Source of the DNA: Beaufortia kweichowensis
Lineage: Eukaryota; Chordata; Actinopteri; Cypriniformes; Gastromyzontidae
DNA length: 64,000 nt
Direction: 5' to 3'
Assembly (NCBI GenBank): GCA_019155185.1
Contig: CM032797.1
Location: 11,146,881-11,210,880 of the forward strand
Shown here: positions 31,231 to 44,330 of the stretch, one piece after another
How the letters are laid out: every line of letters starts with the position of its first letter
Numbering within the stretch: position 1 is the first letter of the stretch
Program-made: the position numbers and the translations under genes
The notes under the pieces: generated by a model
Databases searched by the model: none
Seen by the model: the letters and a program-made list of their open reading frames with translations, nothing else
What the model was told of the DNA's origin: nothing

Positions 31231-33694
31231 ATTCACCACGACGTCTCACACAAAGTGAGTGACAATCACAAATACACAAAAGGCTCTGAGATTATTATGC
31301 TAGAATCCAAACTCAAAGATTACGAGTCATTCAACAATGAAGCGTTGGTGTAGTGGTGCTATCGCTGCTCCTGTTAACTGAGTTTGAATTATCCTTCAGT
31401 TAAGCAGCAGGACTTCAACCTTTGCAGAGGGTCATAAAGCCAAAGCCACACCTAAGAATCCACTCATCTTGTGATGACAATGCCATGATGATGGGTGTGA
31501 TCGTTTCGTCTGCGGGGGCCAGAAACACACATTTACCCTAATGACACGATTACCATGTTTGGTTATCGCTGATGATTGATAGACCTTGCATATATTTGCT
31601 TCTTTGGTGACTATAATGAACTTCATGTCACGGATATTCCAGAGGGCACAACAAAGATTGTGATGGACTATCTTTATAGTCCATAAGGATTTTTTTTTTT
31701 TTCGTTTTAAAAACTACCTTGCTAATAACAGAAATTATATCATTATACTTATTCATATACACTGACCTTTAAACATTTTTAAACATTTCTTTTAGGGTTG
31801 ATACTGGTGCTCTGGCCTACTGGTTTCTCCCAGTCCTAATTAGACCCTCTGAGGTGAGCGCAGTTTCACTGAGAAGCACCATTACATTTACTGCATTAAT
31901 ATTCTGAGTATATTGATAGAGAAACTGAATGTTCATGTGCTAATGACTCATGACACTGAGAGAGAGGTTTATGGATTCGATAGCTCACTGTGTACTCCCC
32001 TGCCACATAACTCTATGGCTGAAATTGCCAGGATTTGTTTATGTGGGGCATTTTTAATCCTTTAGTTAAAACAAAGTTTGTCTCAAGCAAATCAATTTCG
32101 AATACATGTCATGTCACATACAGATACAGTATTATAGAAAAAATACAAAAAATCTAATAAAAAATCTTGATACAGTAATTTTTTATTAATATGATGATAG
32201 AATAATTAGGATAGATGAATGAATTAAATTAGCTGTAGTTTCAGTGTAACCTGGTTTCGGGAGGCACGTTCATGTTTTGTCAAGAATATTGCTTTATTGC
32301 TTTATGGCTTTCTAGTTAGTGGATGATTATCATCAGGGCTCAAAGTCCACATGAGCAGAAGATTTCAGCTTCTCTTTTTCGCTCTCTCTCTCTTCCCTAT
32401 TGATTCTTCCTCAGTTACAATCTCACTATCTGTTATAAGTTTTCATTTTTATTTTGCATAAGTTTAGCTCTGCGGTTGTATTGTGGTTCAGCAAGTCTTA
32501 AATAACACGTACTTGTTAGGCTGTAAGAAAAAATATGCTGCAAGTCAAATAACAGAGTAATATTTATGGTTCTGGAACTCTCAGGGGAACATCACTGTTC
32601 CTGCAAGAATTCTAATCACTGTCAATGATCCTCTAGTAACCCCATTATTGGCACCTAAATAAGTTTTAGCCTAGCCTACATAAATAGGATATTTAAATAC
32701 CTTTAAAGTACCTTGAATCACTTTGTTTAAGACTGCTTCTAGGCATTTGGCTTTTGTTGTGCACCCCTTTTCTCTGTTATTTCCTCCTGCAAACTAACGT
32801 CCCGAAAAACTTAATGCAAGACTCATTACTGCCATCTTCAGGATATATCACTCCATTACATGTGATAAACAGCTGCCGCATAAACATTATCGGTTTGGAG
32901 AAGTCTTTAGGCTATATTAAACATGAGAGTTGTACTTTTATTTTGGGTTTTACATTTGCATTTACTTTTACATTTGCACTATACAACTTACCTCTCTGAA
33001 GTCCATTTGTAGATTTAGATTAATGCATTTGGCAGATGCTTTTATCCAAAGTGACCTACAATGCCTTGAAGGTATTGGAATCTTTTAATTATTTAATCTG
33101 TATTTGTGTAAACATGGAGTCGAACCCATGACTTTTGTACTGATTTTTTGTTATTTGTACTATGAGTTTTTAGGAATTCTTCTTGGTGTTCTGGTGCTTA
33201 ACAGTGACATACACAATACGAAAAATACTAAGCTCTGACTGTTGATTTTACAGTAACACATTACAGTACTAAATATACTACACCTCCAAAACAATTTTGA
33301 CAGATGCAGTAGACAAGTTTCTTTCTAACAGACCTGAGAACTGGCCTTCTCCTGGTTGACATTTTAATTTACACTTATATAAGATATCAAACAGGTCTTA
33401 CGGCTTCAATCCAGTTGACATGAGGTATCTCACCCAACAAGTCGTGCTGTTCCTCGCGCCCTTCTCATCTCACAAATATGTGTACAGGTGCATGTTACAG
33501 CAGAGAAACAGAAAATAAAGGCACATCCCATTACAGTGTTGGTATATCTTACACATCTAAAGAATCACATTACTTACGTACACTCTGAAAACATGTGGCA
33601 TGAGAGTGATGGGCTCCTTTAGTTCTGGACCAAAGGAAGCTGGCTCAGGGCTTGACCAGGACTGGTGATTCACAGAGAAGGAGAAAAGGAGGTT
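31231..33694. other. Divergent gap between claudin and il20rb
   Basis: AT-rich. At 33024-33060 is a short fragment of a common teleost repeat (gcatttggcagatgctttta, then tccaaagtgacctaca). No gene or other element recognised. Confidence 0.45.
33024..33060 (+). repeat. Fragment of common teleost interspersed repeat
   Basis: Carries the widespread fish word cttttatccaaagtgacctaca, also present in fuller form at 55.6 kb. The word is known from Angel-type short inverted-repeat elements, but I cannot confirm the family. Confidence 0.5.
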
Positions 33695-36284
33695 ATGTTA
33701 CAGATCAGCCATTTCATTAAGAATCTATGTCTTCTGCTCCTGCATTTCACCATTACCTGTAAGTATGACCTAATATTATTAGGCCTCAGTTGTCTGATGC
33801 ATATACATTTCATACAAACTACATATACATATACAAAAGTGGCCTATAATATAATTATATAATTTATATTGTTTATATAAGTTATTAAAGTAACTATTGC
33901 TGATGCATTTACTTTTTTAATTTTACTTAATATATTTTTATGTGGAAGGAACAATGTAACCTTTTTTAAAATGTATGTATTTGTATTTAAAAGTGTATTG
34001 TTGTTTTTCACAAAGAAAAAAAATGTTTTAGATTAGCATTATAGCATACCTGCATTGTGTGCTACTTTTACAGTAGTGCGAAAGAGATTATAGGTGGTGT
34101 AGTGTAATTTGATATTTATGTTCCTGAACAGTTCAATGGTTTGTGGCAATTTTAGGATTAGGGTTCTTAAAGGCACAGAATGTGTAAATGAAAGTTAGTG
34201 CTGTTTCACACTGTTAATACATTGTACTTCTTTCTTTCCACTCTTCATAAATGTCTATCATTTTTGTTATTATTAAAATGAATGTGCAAAATATTGATCA
34301 TCTATTTCAGATTCAAGTTCACCACCCACACCTCTTAACATTTCAATGCAGTCTGTAAATATGAAGCACATTTTGACATGGAGCCCTTTGCAGGTGTCCT
34401 GTTCCTCTGTCAACTATACTGTGCAGTTTCAGGGGTAAGCAGGTTTTTAAATGATTTTTTACTTTTAAAGGTACAGTTCATGTGTTAAAGCAGTGTGCAA
34501 TGGCTGCTGTTTGCCAGTATCTTTGGCTAAGATTTTCCAAAAGTATCTTAATGGAATTCTGGTATTAAATGAAAAAAACTGTCCTACAATGTTTTTATGC
34601 TTACTGTCTGTGAAAAGCATGCTTCATTTGTGACACACATAAAAAAAACGTTTCTGTAAACCCCGAGGCATCTGTAACAATGACGTTTGCACTATATTGA
34701 CAACATCTACCAAAACAAGTTTTTCTACTCTTATCACACCCTATACCCATCACCTCAAGCCAAAGCATGTACAGGGGAATTTCATAAAAATCATTACAAA
34801 TGCACCGCTTCTGTGTCACTTTCCAGATGTGTGTTTAGATTAATATTACATGTTATTTTTTTGCAATGCAGGGAGTATGAGTTATACAAACTAAACGGAA
34901 CTTGGGTGGATGCATATGATTGTCAAGAGATCGATGAAAACCAATGTGACCTGACCCCTGACCTGGCCTCTAACTCTGACTACAGCATACGCATAATGAC
35001 ACAGTGTGACGGCAGGAAATTATGGACATGTCTACCAGTGACCTTCAATAGGAGAGACAGTTAAGCATTATTAAAACAGCGATTCTTTCAAAAATAATCA
35101 GAGAGACGTTAGAAATGGGCTAAATGGAATGCTTGTGTTTACAATAGCTGTGCTACTGGCTCCCAAAATGACATTGGCTATTGAAGGTGATCTTATTCAG
35201 GTGGGATTTAGCACAACCCTTCCTGATACGATTGTAAACCTTTCAGTCTGGACTGAGGGAGACAAACAAAATGTAAGACATCTTGTCATTCTTCATTTTA
35301 CCAGCCATCTTTTTAATATAATTGCTATGCACATTGAAGGACTTATTAATACATGTATACTGTAACCATCATGGTTGTCTTTGCAGGCCATTCATGTGAT
35401 TAGAACTCCATATCATTTTTCTATTCCTGCCCATCGAGGAGAAAATAAGATGTGCTTTAAGGCAGAAGCACTGGTGGAGGCCATTAACAAGAGCTGCAGC
35501 ATTGACACTCAGTGCGTCATCACTAGTGAGTGATCAAAACAGGGTGTGATTGTATGATTAAACAAATGGTTTCAGTATGTAGATGTCATTCCATACATGC
35601 AAAAACTTGCGAAGATGTAGACGTTAAAACTGAAGGAAGTAATTAGCAGAAACCTGACAATAGTATATTGACTATAAATCACATCACAATAACATTATGA
35701 TTCTTGATCTGATATACTTCTATCCTTTACTTGTTGCTTCTTAATCTGTATTGGTCACTTGCTCAATATTCTTAGCACACTGGATTTGTTGGAATAGGAT
35801 GTTGCATTAACCTAACATTTTTCTAACATTTGTCCTTTTAGACAAGACACTTGACTTTGCAATACCAATTATGGTGAGCATAACGGTGGTGGTCGTTGTT
35901 GCCTTGGCCATTACTCTGGGATGTTCAGCAACACGATTTGGTCCAAAGATCAAACAAACCATTTGCCACAGAGAGCCGCTTCCCAATTTACTGGTGAGTG
36001 TGTTTTTAGCCTCATCAAAAATCAATGCTAAATATTTAGGAAACCTTTTATTACTTAAATCTGTCCAGATTAAAAGTGCACACATGCATGAAATGCACCA
36101 AACCATGTTTTTGTGTGATGACATTTTGTGAAGAATGACAATTTTTTGTTGGTTTTTGCAGCTTGATAATTGGCCCACCAGCACTCCTGTCCTCTGTATA
36201 GATGTTTCTCTGGAACACACAGACCCACTTTTGCTGTTCTACCCAGCAGAGGGTCCGTGCGCAGGTGTGGAGGGAAAGGGCTGA
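33695..36284 (+). CDS. il20rb: Interleukin-20 receptor subunit beta (class II cytokine receptor)
   Basis: Seven exons: 33695-33758, 34311-34434, 34872-35059, 35148-35272, 35387-35525, 35842-35993 and 36162-36284; 304 residues, close to the 311 of human IL20RB. Order: signal peptide (LCLLLLHFTIT), two fibronectin-III domains, a transmembrane helix at about residues 218-241 (IPIMVSITVVVVVALAITLG), and a cytoplasmic tail of about 63 residues. The best identity marks are NMKHILTWSPL in the first domain, FNRRDTVL at the domain border and a conserved MCFKAEA. This is the fish gene often called crfb16. It is the shared signalling chain for IL-20-type cytokines. The exon 3 donor is GTTAAG, weak but required for phase. 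The ATG at 33695 is the first in frame; further 5' there is only a GTG. Confidence 0.88.
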
Positions 36285-37267
36285 GACATAAGGCTAAAAT
36301 CAAGACTAAAAGTATGTCGTGTAAATGGACAACTGTTATGGCTTTACAACCCAAAATACTGTACAGAATTGTTGATTTGAAAGAGACGTTGTGGGCTAGG
36401 CATGAAAATAATTGAAACTACCTCTTGGTGGAACAATATACAGTTTAAACAGACAAAGATCTACCTTTTTCAGCTAAGCTCAGGAGGAGCGTTTCAGATC
36501 TTGATTTAGATGTGTAACCACTGAATGCCACTGGCAGGCATAGTCTTAATATGTGTAACAGTTCTGTTCTGTAATAGTCACAGCTTTAGTGGTTAGTGGC
36601 CAAAAAGCAACGGCATGGCATTCACCATACACATTCATTATTGTTTATAACAAAAAACATGAACAACAATGAATATTTCTAATGTTTACAAATTACAAAT
36701 AAATAAGATACCTAGAATATTATATAAAGAATCATACAGATAAAACTGGTTTAAAGTGCATTGCTGAATTGCTACAGTATGACCCTAAATATTATTTACC
36801 CTAAGTATTATTCTGTTATTCTTGTCGCAGTTTTAAATAAAATATTTTTTTAAGATATTGGATTTTCCATGTATGTTTTAATGAATTTATTTGTGTATTA
36901 TGCATCCATAAGGTGTCAACTTATACTTAACAATACTTTTCCACCATTATGACAAAGTGATGAGAGTAGCTACATAATATTAAGGCTGTTTAAAAGTAAG
37001 ATTGGGTACAAATAAATCTAAAGTCGGCATTAAATTAAATCAGTCGGCAATTAAAAGAGTTTACAGCAGCATGTGAATACATTTATTTCAGTCCTATAAT
37101 GACAAGACAGTAGAGAAGACATTTGTTATGTCACATTTGCACAACACGATGTGTATTAATATGGGCATTTTCGATCATTTTTCGATTCTGTATTCGTCAG
37201 TATGCTAAATCAGGTTCTTTTTCCAATTCAAGAGGGGTTTGTGATCTTGAACTAAACAATCCTAAAC
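36285..37267. other. Convergent 3' UTRs of il20rb and parl
   Basis: An AATAAA for il20rb lies at about 36836-36841. Otherwise AT-rich with no recognised element. Confidence 0.5.
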
Positions 37268-40017
37268 TTAACCCCCACCTCCACCTGGACGGGGTCTTCC
37301 AGGTGACCTATTCCTTAACTCATGCCAGAACTTCACCAGTGGCTCACGCTGCCTCCAGATCATCTCATTACCATATAGGACGTACCACCTGAAATAAGAA
37401 AAAAGGTGAGACAGAAGCTAACATTAACTTTCCATTTAAACCGCTCAATCCAGAGATCAATAACCAAAGATAAATGTAAACACATAATTCGTCTTGTTTA
37501 CTCTGGGGACAACCCTTGTAATATCTGTGGTGTGAAGAACAATGAGGTACTCACGCTCCAAACAAAGCCCCTCCGAGATGGGCCGCGTGGTCAAACAACC
37601 TCCAGCCTAAGAGAAGACCAGCTATGTCTAAGGCAACAATAGCTTTTAAAGCCTAGAGCACATCAAACAGCATTATTATTACAGCACTACGCATATAGAA
37701 GAACAAGATACACAAGAAGGTGCTCGCACACACTTACATTTCCTGCACTGAAGCTGATCACAGGAAGTAAGATGATGCCCAGCTTAGCTTCTGGGATCTT
37801 GGTGCAGACAGCAGCCAATACAGTCATGACGGCCCCTGACTGCAGGACACAGATCAATACCCACTTCTTAGAAAAAGCTTTTATTGCAAATTAAATTATA
37901 CCTGCACTAAAGAACATTGGCAGCATTTAACATACACTGTAATGACATCTTCATAATGCTGAATCTACTATCTGTCTAAAATCTATCTGTCTAAAAGCTG
38001 CTTTAGAGCTCAAGTCAATAATTGTAGGAGCATGTCTAAAAATGGATTTTTGTCAATTAGAAACACCTGCCTGCCATTATATAAGAGAACAGCTTTACAG
38101 CATTTTCCTGCTTGCGCTTATATAAAAGTCCTTTAAACTGGACTTGATGCAGGGAAACTTACAGCGCCAAGAGATGGGCCCAGACGTCTCGTAGCTGTCT
38201 TGAAAACATAACTGATAAATGTGGAGATAACACCTTAAAATGAGCAAATAAAGATTTTAAATGAGTTTCAGAATAACATGCGCTAAGTAATATATAAAGT
38301 ACAGTCACATGGCTTTCTAAAAATAAACATGGAGATGGGGATCAGGTGTGTGGTTTCACCATTATTTTCATCATATCAATCATCAATCATAACGTTTTTT
38401 AAAGAGCCGTGTATAATAACACAATACAGATGACATGCTAAGGTCTATTAACAATCAGCCGTACCTCCAGACAGGTAAAGGGCCAGAAACTGCTCCCTCC
38501 CAAGCAGGGAGACAATGCTTGTTGAGAAGGTCCATAGCACATACATGTTAGCCATCATGTGAATGATGGAGTAATGACTGAAGGAAGAGAGGATCATGGG
38601 AAAGCAACGTGTCTCTGAAATAAAAGATGAGGAGGTGGAGGGTGAAAATTGCCATTTAACTGTAGACTATAGACGTATGAAACATCTTTTAGGGTTCGCT
38701 TACTGGATGCAGGGTTAGAAGTGAAGTACTTGACCATGGAGCGTTGCATTGAAGGTATTCTCCAAAAACACAAAACCACAGTGTTTAAAGCTATGATGCC
38801 TAAAGCAAGAGAACAATGGGATGTGATCTCTGAAGTCATCTAAAATAAGACATCAGTTCAGTCTTCGAGACAGTGGGTGACACTGCTAGCTCATAAAAGT
38901 GAGCACAACCAACCTGTGACTGTCTTCTGCCCTTCACTGAGCCCATTCCACCACTCATCAATGCTAGACATGACCAGAATAACCTGCTTTTGAAAATCTG
39001 ACAGCTGATTCCACCAGTTGTGCCAGTATGTTGTATCATGAGCCTAAACAAAATGCAAAAATTTCAATGACTTTGTAATGACTTTACTAATTAATTAACT
39101 GCCCTGAGACTTGTTTACACTGATACCTCATGAAGTTTGTCCTCTTTCTCCTTGTTGGCTTCTTCCAATGCCACCTGCACTCTTGACTTTACTGATTCAT
39201 ACTGCAAAATGGCAGCTGCACCGAATGAGCAGCCTGTAAACTAAAATGACGTTAGCCACAGCCTCACATTTAAATGAGATGATTCAGCTATCTCCTGAAT
39301 AAACATCATTAATCATTATAAAAAAAGTCTTTTTTGTTCTCGCATTTCTGGAGGATGAAAAAACTACCCCCATGGTGAACAACAGGGGTCTGAAGAGTTG
39401 ATCAAGTTTTCCTCTGGACCCTGGCTGGGGTGGCACAGCATCCTTATATCCTCCTGCACCACCTGCATCTGCCTCCTCTTGAACACCTTTTTTTGTTTCT
39501 GATTGTCGCTGAGCTTTCCGGAAGCCGCATCTTTGCTGTGGATGGAGTGTGTATCTACCAGGGAAAATATATAACAGCTTTGGTGTTATTTTTAAGCACT
39601 ATGCAGTATAACACATTTTACTGTATTACAGCAGTTTAACCTTTACGTTGCATAGAGGTTGATGCCCTCTAGTGTAAGAACTTATCAGCACTAAAACATC
39701 CAAATGCCATTTCCGATGCAAGAGATCAAGTTTGGAGAACTTAAGAGAAATTACTCCAGTGCATGTTAAGTACCGCCTCAATCTTCTCATGTCACACACT
39801 ACACGTAAAACGTGATGTCCTCAAATACTTGAAAATACTCAAATACCTCAAAAAGGCTTGAGGTAAATAATAATTCAAAACTTGATGTCAGTGTCAGAGC
39901 AATCGAGACAAACACATGCAACACCTCTCGTGATTACCTGCTGTTTTTTGAAAACAGGAATGATGCATTAATCGAATCTATTTTCGTCCATTTATTAAAA
40001 GAACTCCTCCATGCCAT
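37268..40017 (-). CDS. parl: PARL, mitochondrial inner-membrane rhomboid protease
   Basis: Cleaves PINK1, PGAM5 and other proteins within the mitochondrial inner membrane. Ten exons: 39938-40017, 39368-39554, 39127-39240, 38914-39043, 38704-38799, 38465-38614, 38163-38233, 37738-37839, 37555-37652 and 37268-37388; 382 residues (human 379). It starts MAWRSSF with a basic, Ser-rich targeting sequence. Conserved stretches are TGCSFGAAAI, FWRIPSMQRSMVKYFTSNPAS and HMMANMYVLW. The catalytic Ser lies in GASGAVMTV and the His in HAAHLGGALFG; by my count they are Ser277 and His335, the same numbers as in human PARL. The C-terminus is RPGGGGG. The exon 2-3 join uses the acceptor TTTTAG, giving MGFTGC as in human. 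Which teleost duplicate is unknown. Confidence 0.94.
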
Positions 40018-41133
40018 GTCCTTACGAATTACTATCCACAGGGTCGGGACAGTGTTTCGTAACGAGCTGTTACGAGTCTGTTGTTTTGTCAACGTCGGGG
40101 GTCACGTGGTACAAATATCATTCAACTAAAATAGTGTACATTTCCCTTCAGCTCCTCCCTTGATCGACATAGGAAGTCTTAACGTGCAAAGATCAAACGA
40201 CCTGAGCCACTGCCGCTTGATAAAATCATTAGCTTGTGCAAGAAATACGGCAACTGTTCCAAGAATGTAATGGCAGCGTCAAGTTTACGCAAGCGCCCGC
40301 GTTGTATATCAGATGCAGTATCTCGCTACCCACAGGCATACAAAAGACTGCGCTGTAGAATAGCGCCGTACAATAAATGACATTAGGCAGGTCTCCACAA
40401 TTATTAACAGAAAAGAAACTATCATGGTTTTACAGGTTTTTCACAACTCCTTATGACAATGAAAAGTCGAAATTAAAGAGAAAATAACTTTTTTGTTCTC
40501 CGCACATATATTTTAAACTATTCAAATCGAGAAATAAAAAACGTTTTTCTTTTAATTTAGAAAGAACGCTGCTCCCTATTTATTTGTATGTGTTTATTGG
40601 AAGGTTTTGTGTTTATTTGTGCTAAATCTTGTATTGTACGTGAAGCCCTGTCTAATATGACTGCGCCATTGATTCGGTAGAACTGCGAATGACATCACAC
40701 CAGAGTTTTTTTAAAGCCATCTTTTGAACAGTGAACATATCAGTTACATCAATTTAAGCACTAAGAAAAACAAACAGAAAGATTGCAATAAAAAGGGACT
40801 GCAATTAAAATGTTTCTTGCACAGTAAACACAACAAGAAATAGTTACATAAAATCAAGTACAAAAAGAAACAAACCCAAAAAGTATATCTATGAAATTGC
40901 ATATATATACATTTAATTCTGATATATTTGAATCTGGTACATGAGATATGTACAATTTTGTATAAATGTATAAAATTCTATTCATTTCAAAAAGGCTGAA
41001 GAAAATCATCTTGAACAAAATTATATGAAGTTACACACATTACAGTTTGTATTCAGGTCTTAAAATTACTTGGAGACACAGTTTTAACTTTCCTTTTCCC
41101 AGCTGTACATCACCAACTTCAAATGGCAAAGAA
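40018..41133. other. parl promoter side and 3' UTR of the Myb/SANT-like gene
   Basis: A CACGTG E-box (gtcacgtg) sits at about 40101-40108, upstream of the parl start. The left 0.5 kb of the gap up to 41133 is AT-rich and probably the 3' UTR of the neighbour on the minus strand. Confidence 0.4.
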
Positions 41134-43703
41134 TTACAGTTTGTCCAGCAACTTTGTCATCAGAGCCTCAAAACCCTGCTGAGCAGACTTTAGTTGTGCT
41201 AGAGTCTCCTCATGACGCCGCTGACTCGCTTCTTCTGAATCTTGCAAAAATTGCATCAATTCACTGTCCACCCTTTGACGCTTACAAGGAGGTGCTGTTG
41301 TGGATGTTGGTGTCTGGCACAATGCAGTGACACTGCTGCAATGCCCTATTGCTTCAGGTTTGCGCACCTCCAGACCCACTGATGTGCCAACAATAGGAAA
41401 GTTTAACTCATTCTGCCCTCCCAGAAGGTCATGCATTTCTGAATAAAACTGAAAGCGGATTGTTCTCTTTCCTGTAGTTTGTTCATTTTCTTTTATCTTT
41501 TTGTAGGCATCCAAAAGTGTATTCCACTTCCTGGCCACCTTTTCAGGGGTGAATGACAGCATAAAATGGCTGGCCAACTTATCTGCTGCATCTTTCCATA
41601 GATTTCTTTTAGTGCCCCTTGGAGATTTAAGCCGTGCATTCATCTCTTGCAGAGTGTTGGGGAGTCCTTTGCCTTTACTCTCTATGTGTTGCCGCATATA
41701 ATCGATCAGAAACAAAGTTTGCTGTTTGTTGAAGCCTTCAGTTGTTGACACTGGCACAGGCGAGGTGCTAGAACCAGGGACTGTATCATCCTTTTCCCCC
41801 AGAAGGGCATCCATTTCTGAATAAAACTGGAAGCGGATGGTCCCCTTCCCTGTAGTTTTCTCATTTTCTTTGATTTTTCTGTAGGCATCTACAAGTGTAT
41901 TCCACTTTCTGGCTACCTTGTCAGGGCAAAAAGGCTGCATGAAATGGCTGGCCAATTTATCTGCTGCATCTTTCCATAGATGTTTCTTACTGCCCTTTGC
42001 CGATTTAAGCCACGCATTTAGCTCTTGCACATTTTTGGGTAGTCCATCGCCTTTGCTCTCGATGTGCTTTTGCATAAAGTCAATCAAAAACAAAGTTTGC
42101 TCTTTGTTGAAGCCCTCACCTGCTGACACTGGCACAGTTGAGGATGATGTGCTAACACCAGGGATGACCCCGTCAAGCTGCCCTCCTAAGAGGGCATCCA
42201 TTTCTGAATAAAACTGGAATCGCATGGTCCCCTTACTTGGAGTTTTATTGTTATCTACTATTTTTTTGTAGGCATCTACAAGTGTATTCCACTTCCTGGC
42301 CACCTTTTCAGGACAGAAGTTCTGCATGAAATGGCTGGACAACTTATCTGCTGCATCTTTCCATAAGTGTTTTTTACTGCCTTTTGGAGATTTAAGCCGT
42401 GCAATCAGCTCTTGCAGAGTGTTAGGGAGTCCTTCGCCTTTTCTCTCAATGTGCTGCCGCATATAGTCAATCAAAAACAAAGTTTGCTGTTTGGTGAAGC
42501 TATCATTTGCTGGGAGTGATGTGCTGGATGAAGCATCAGGGTTCTCCTGAGAGTTTTCTAAAACACACATAAAAGCAACAGGTTAGCATGCACAACATTA
42601 TTACAATTTTGTTTTATTTGTGTTCTTGTTATTTCACCTGTTATGTTTTGCCCGTCTTCAGCTTCAACCATGTTTATCATGACTGTCAGGTTCTCATTCA
42701 TGTAATATGTGGTGGGGTCTGATTCCCTGTGGTACAGGGGGCCAGGGAATGGAGTGCTCATCTCAGGATCTGTGAACATGTTCATGTCGCTATCCAAATA
42801 TACTAGAAAAAAACATACACTGTTAACATTGCAGCCGTAGTGCTTCAGGTTTATTGACCATGTCCACTCCATGTCCAAGTCAATCACAGATAAATTGTAT
42901 ACAATTTTAAAACCTTTTCCCCAGTGGTGAAAGTATTTACCAGTCAAATGTTTGGAAACACTCACTGTTGTTTAGATTTGTTATCACAGTTTAGAATAGT
43001 AGTAAACTTATAAAAAGCATTAAACAACACAATTAAATACGTTTTTTTTTCTAATTTGTTTTCTAAAGAAATTTATATGTTGGCACAATTTTATGTACAA
43101 AAGTAATTTCAAACATTAGATTTAATAAAAGATTTAGATTTTAGATCCCAAAGAGAGTACTTTTAATCATTTTTAATCAAATTTTCTTTAGTGTTTAATA
43201 TATTGTGTTATGCATAAAAAGTTGCATGTGGCATAGGTAACGTCTACGTCCATATGGTTTGGGTAGTACTATGTGAGCTTATTGAGACAAAGACAAACAG
43301 AAGTGCTCATAAACAATATATCAGTACTGTGTCGCTTACTGTTAATGCGCTCAGCAGCCATGTTGGATTCGGAAGTCGGGGATGTTTTGGTTTCTCCGAC
43401 TGTTTCAGACTTCGTTACAAGTCTTTGCGTTGACCTCAGCACGGAAGACATCAGTATCCTGAAGTCAAAGAAAACTACTTAAGTAAATAAAATCGGACAC
43501 TTAAATATTACAGTAGCATCACTATTATGTTCACTTTAATTTGAAGGGCTTTGACTACATAAAGTTCGTTCAAGACGACTGAGGTACCTTCTGCGTCTCT
43601 TTTCTTCTTCCATTATGTATTTTAGGTGAATGTCATATTTGTTCTTTAATTGTTTGTATTCCTGAACGGCAAGCACAACAAACGTTCGCTTGGACTCCTC
43701 CAT
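41134..43703 (-). CDS. Protein with three tandem Myb/SANT-like DNA-binding modules
   Basis: Four exons, 43588-43703, 43340-43458, 42638-42802 and 41134-42557, join in phase to give 607 residues starting MEESKRTFVVLAVQEYK. The last exon encodes three near-identical modules of about 105 residues on a 126-129 residue period. Each runs F-KQQTLFLIDYM-like, then GLPNTLQE, LWKDAADKL, KVARKWNTL-DAYKKI and F-FYSEM. This is a trihelix or Myb/SANT-like fold, as in MSANTD proteins and the Myb-like partner of Harbinger transposons. The C-terminus is a short coiled-coil region (SEEASQRRHEETLAQLKSAQ). The introns and open frame argue for a working host gene, possibly domesticated from a transposon. I do not recognise a named orthologue. 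The function is probably nuclear DNA binding, which is inference. It is divergent from mb21d2. Confidence 0.82.
41400..42510 (-). repeat. Three tandem copies of a Myb/SANT-like coding module
   Basis: The same word tttctgaataaaactg recurs at about 41437, 41815 and 42202, giving periods of 378 and 387 bp. The copies remain open and in frame. Differences are mostly in the linkers, which are Ser/Thr/Pro-rich (STSSSTVPVS, SSTSPVPVS). Confidence 0.85.
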
Positions 43704-44330
43704 CTTGGCTTTCCGACTTGTATACTAAAACGCGGGCAACTCGGATGTGACGTCACTCCCAGCTCCGACTTCCGAGGAACGTACCATTTCTGCTAATCAC
43801 TGGTTGGCTGCATATCTACTACATCTATATGTAGTCATTTATTTATTTTATAGCTAAAATATAAACAGGCTTATAGCCGTATTGATTCTACATGTTATTA
43901 GTAAGTTAACAAAAAAATATCTAGTAACCAGAAAGTAGGCTATATAAATTGGAAAAATAATAGTCATTAAATTATATGAATTTAATGGATAAATTACATA
44001 AATAATCATTAATGAATCATTGAATAACCTTTTATGGAGTGTTAATATAGTGTTAATAATAAAAAGCGTCTAGCCTATGTTTCTCCGTCTTTCTCCGCCT
44101 GGCTACTATGCAACTGCGAGACTTGCTAAAAAATCTTAAAAACAAACCTTTAAAACAAAGACATTGTTTCTATTTAAAGGTTTTATTTGCAGCGCATCTA
44201 AATATTATAAGGTGTAAACTGCATGTGAATTGCATGACATCACAAGTGAATTCAAAGACCACCTGATGTATTATAAAGGAGGGGAACCCGAGAGAAACCT
44301 TACATCCCCGACGATTTCTCTAGTGTGAAG
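43704..44330. promoter_or_regulatory. Shared divergent promoter region with CRE sites and TATA-like box
   Basis: The two start codons are 627 bp apart and face away from each other. A perfect CRE palindrome tgacgtca lies at 43748-43755, 45 bp before the Myb/SANT-like gene ATG. Near mb21d2 are a CRE-like tgacatca at about 44234-44241 and a TATA-like ttataaa at 44271-44277. The middle is AT-rich. Whether one bidirectional promoter or two are used cannot be seen. Confidence 0.5.

Noticed and set aside
31228..31239. Claudin start three codons upstream at 31239
   Set aside because: That codon is GTG; the ATG at 31230 gives the usual claudin N-terminus. The same reasoning rejects upstream non-ATG starts for mb21d2 (44325), fgf12 (59978) and il20rb (33665).
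41918..42211. Plus-strand open frame inside the Myb/SANT-like gene
   Set aside because: Antisense shadow; the minus-strand frame is conserved across three modules.
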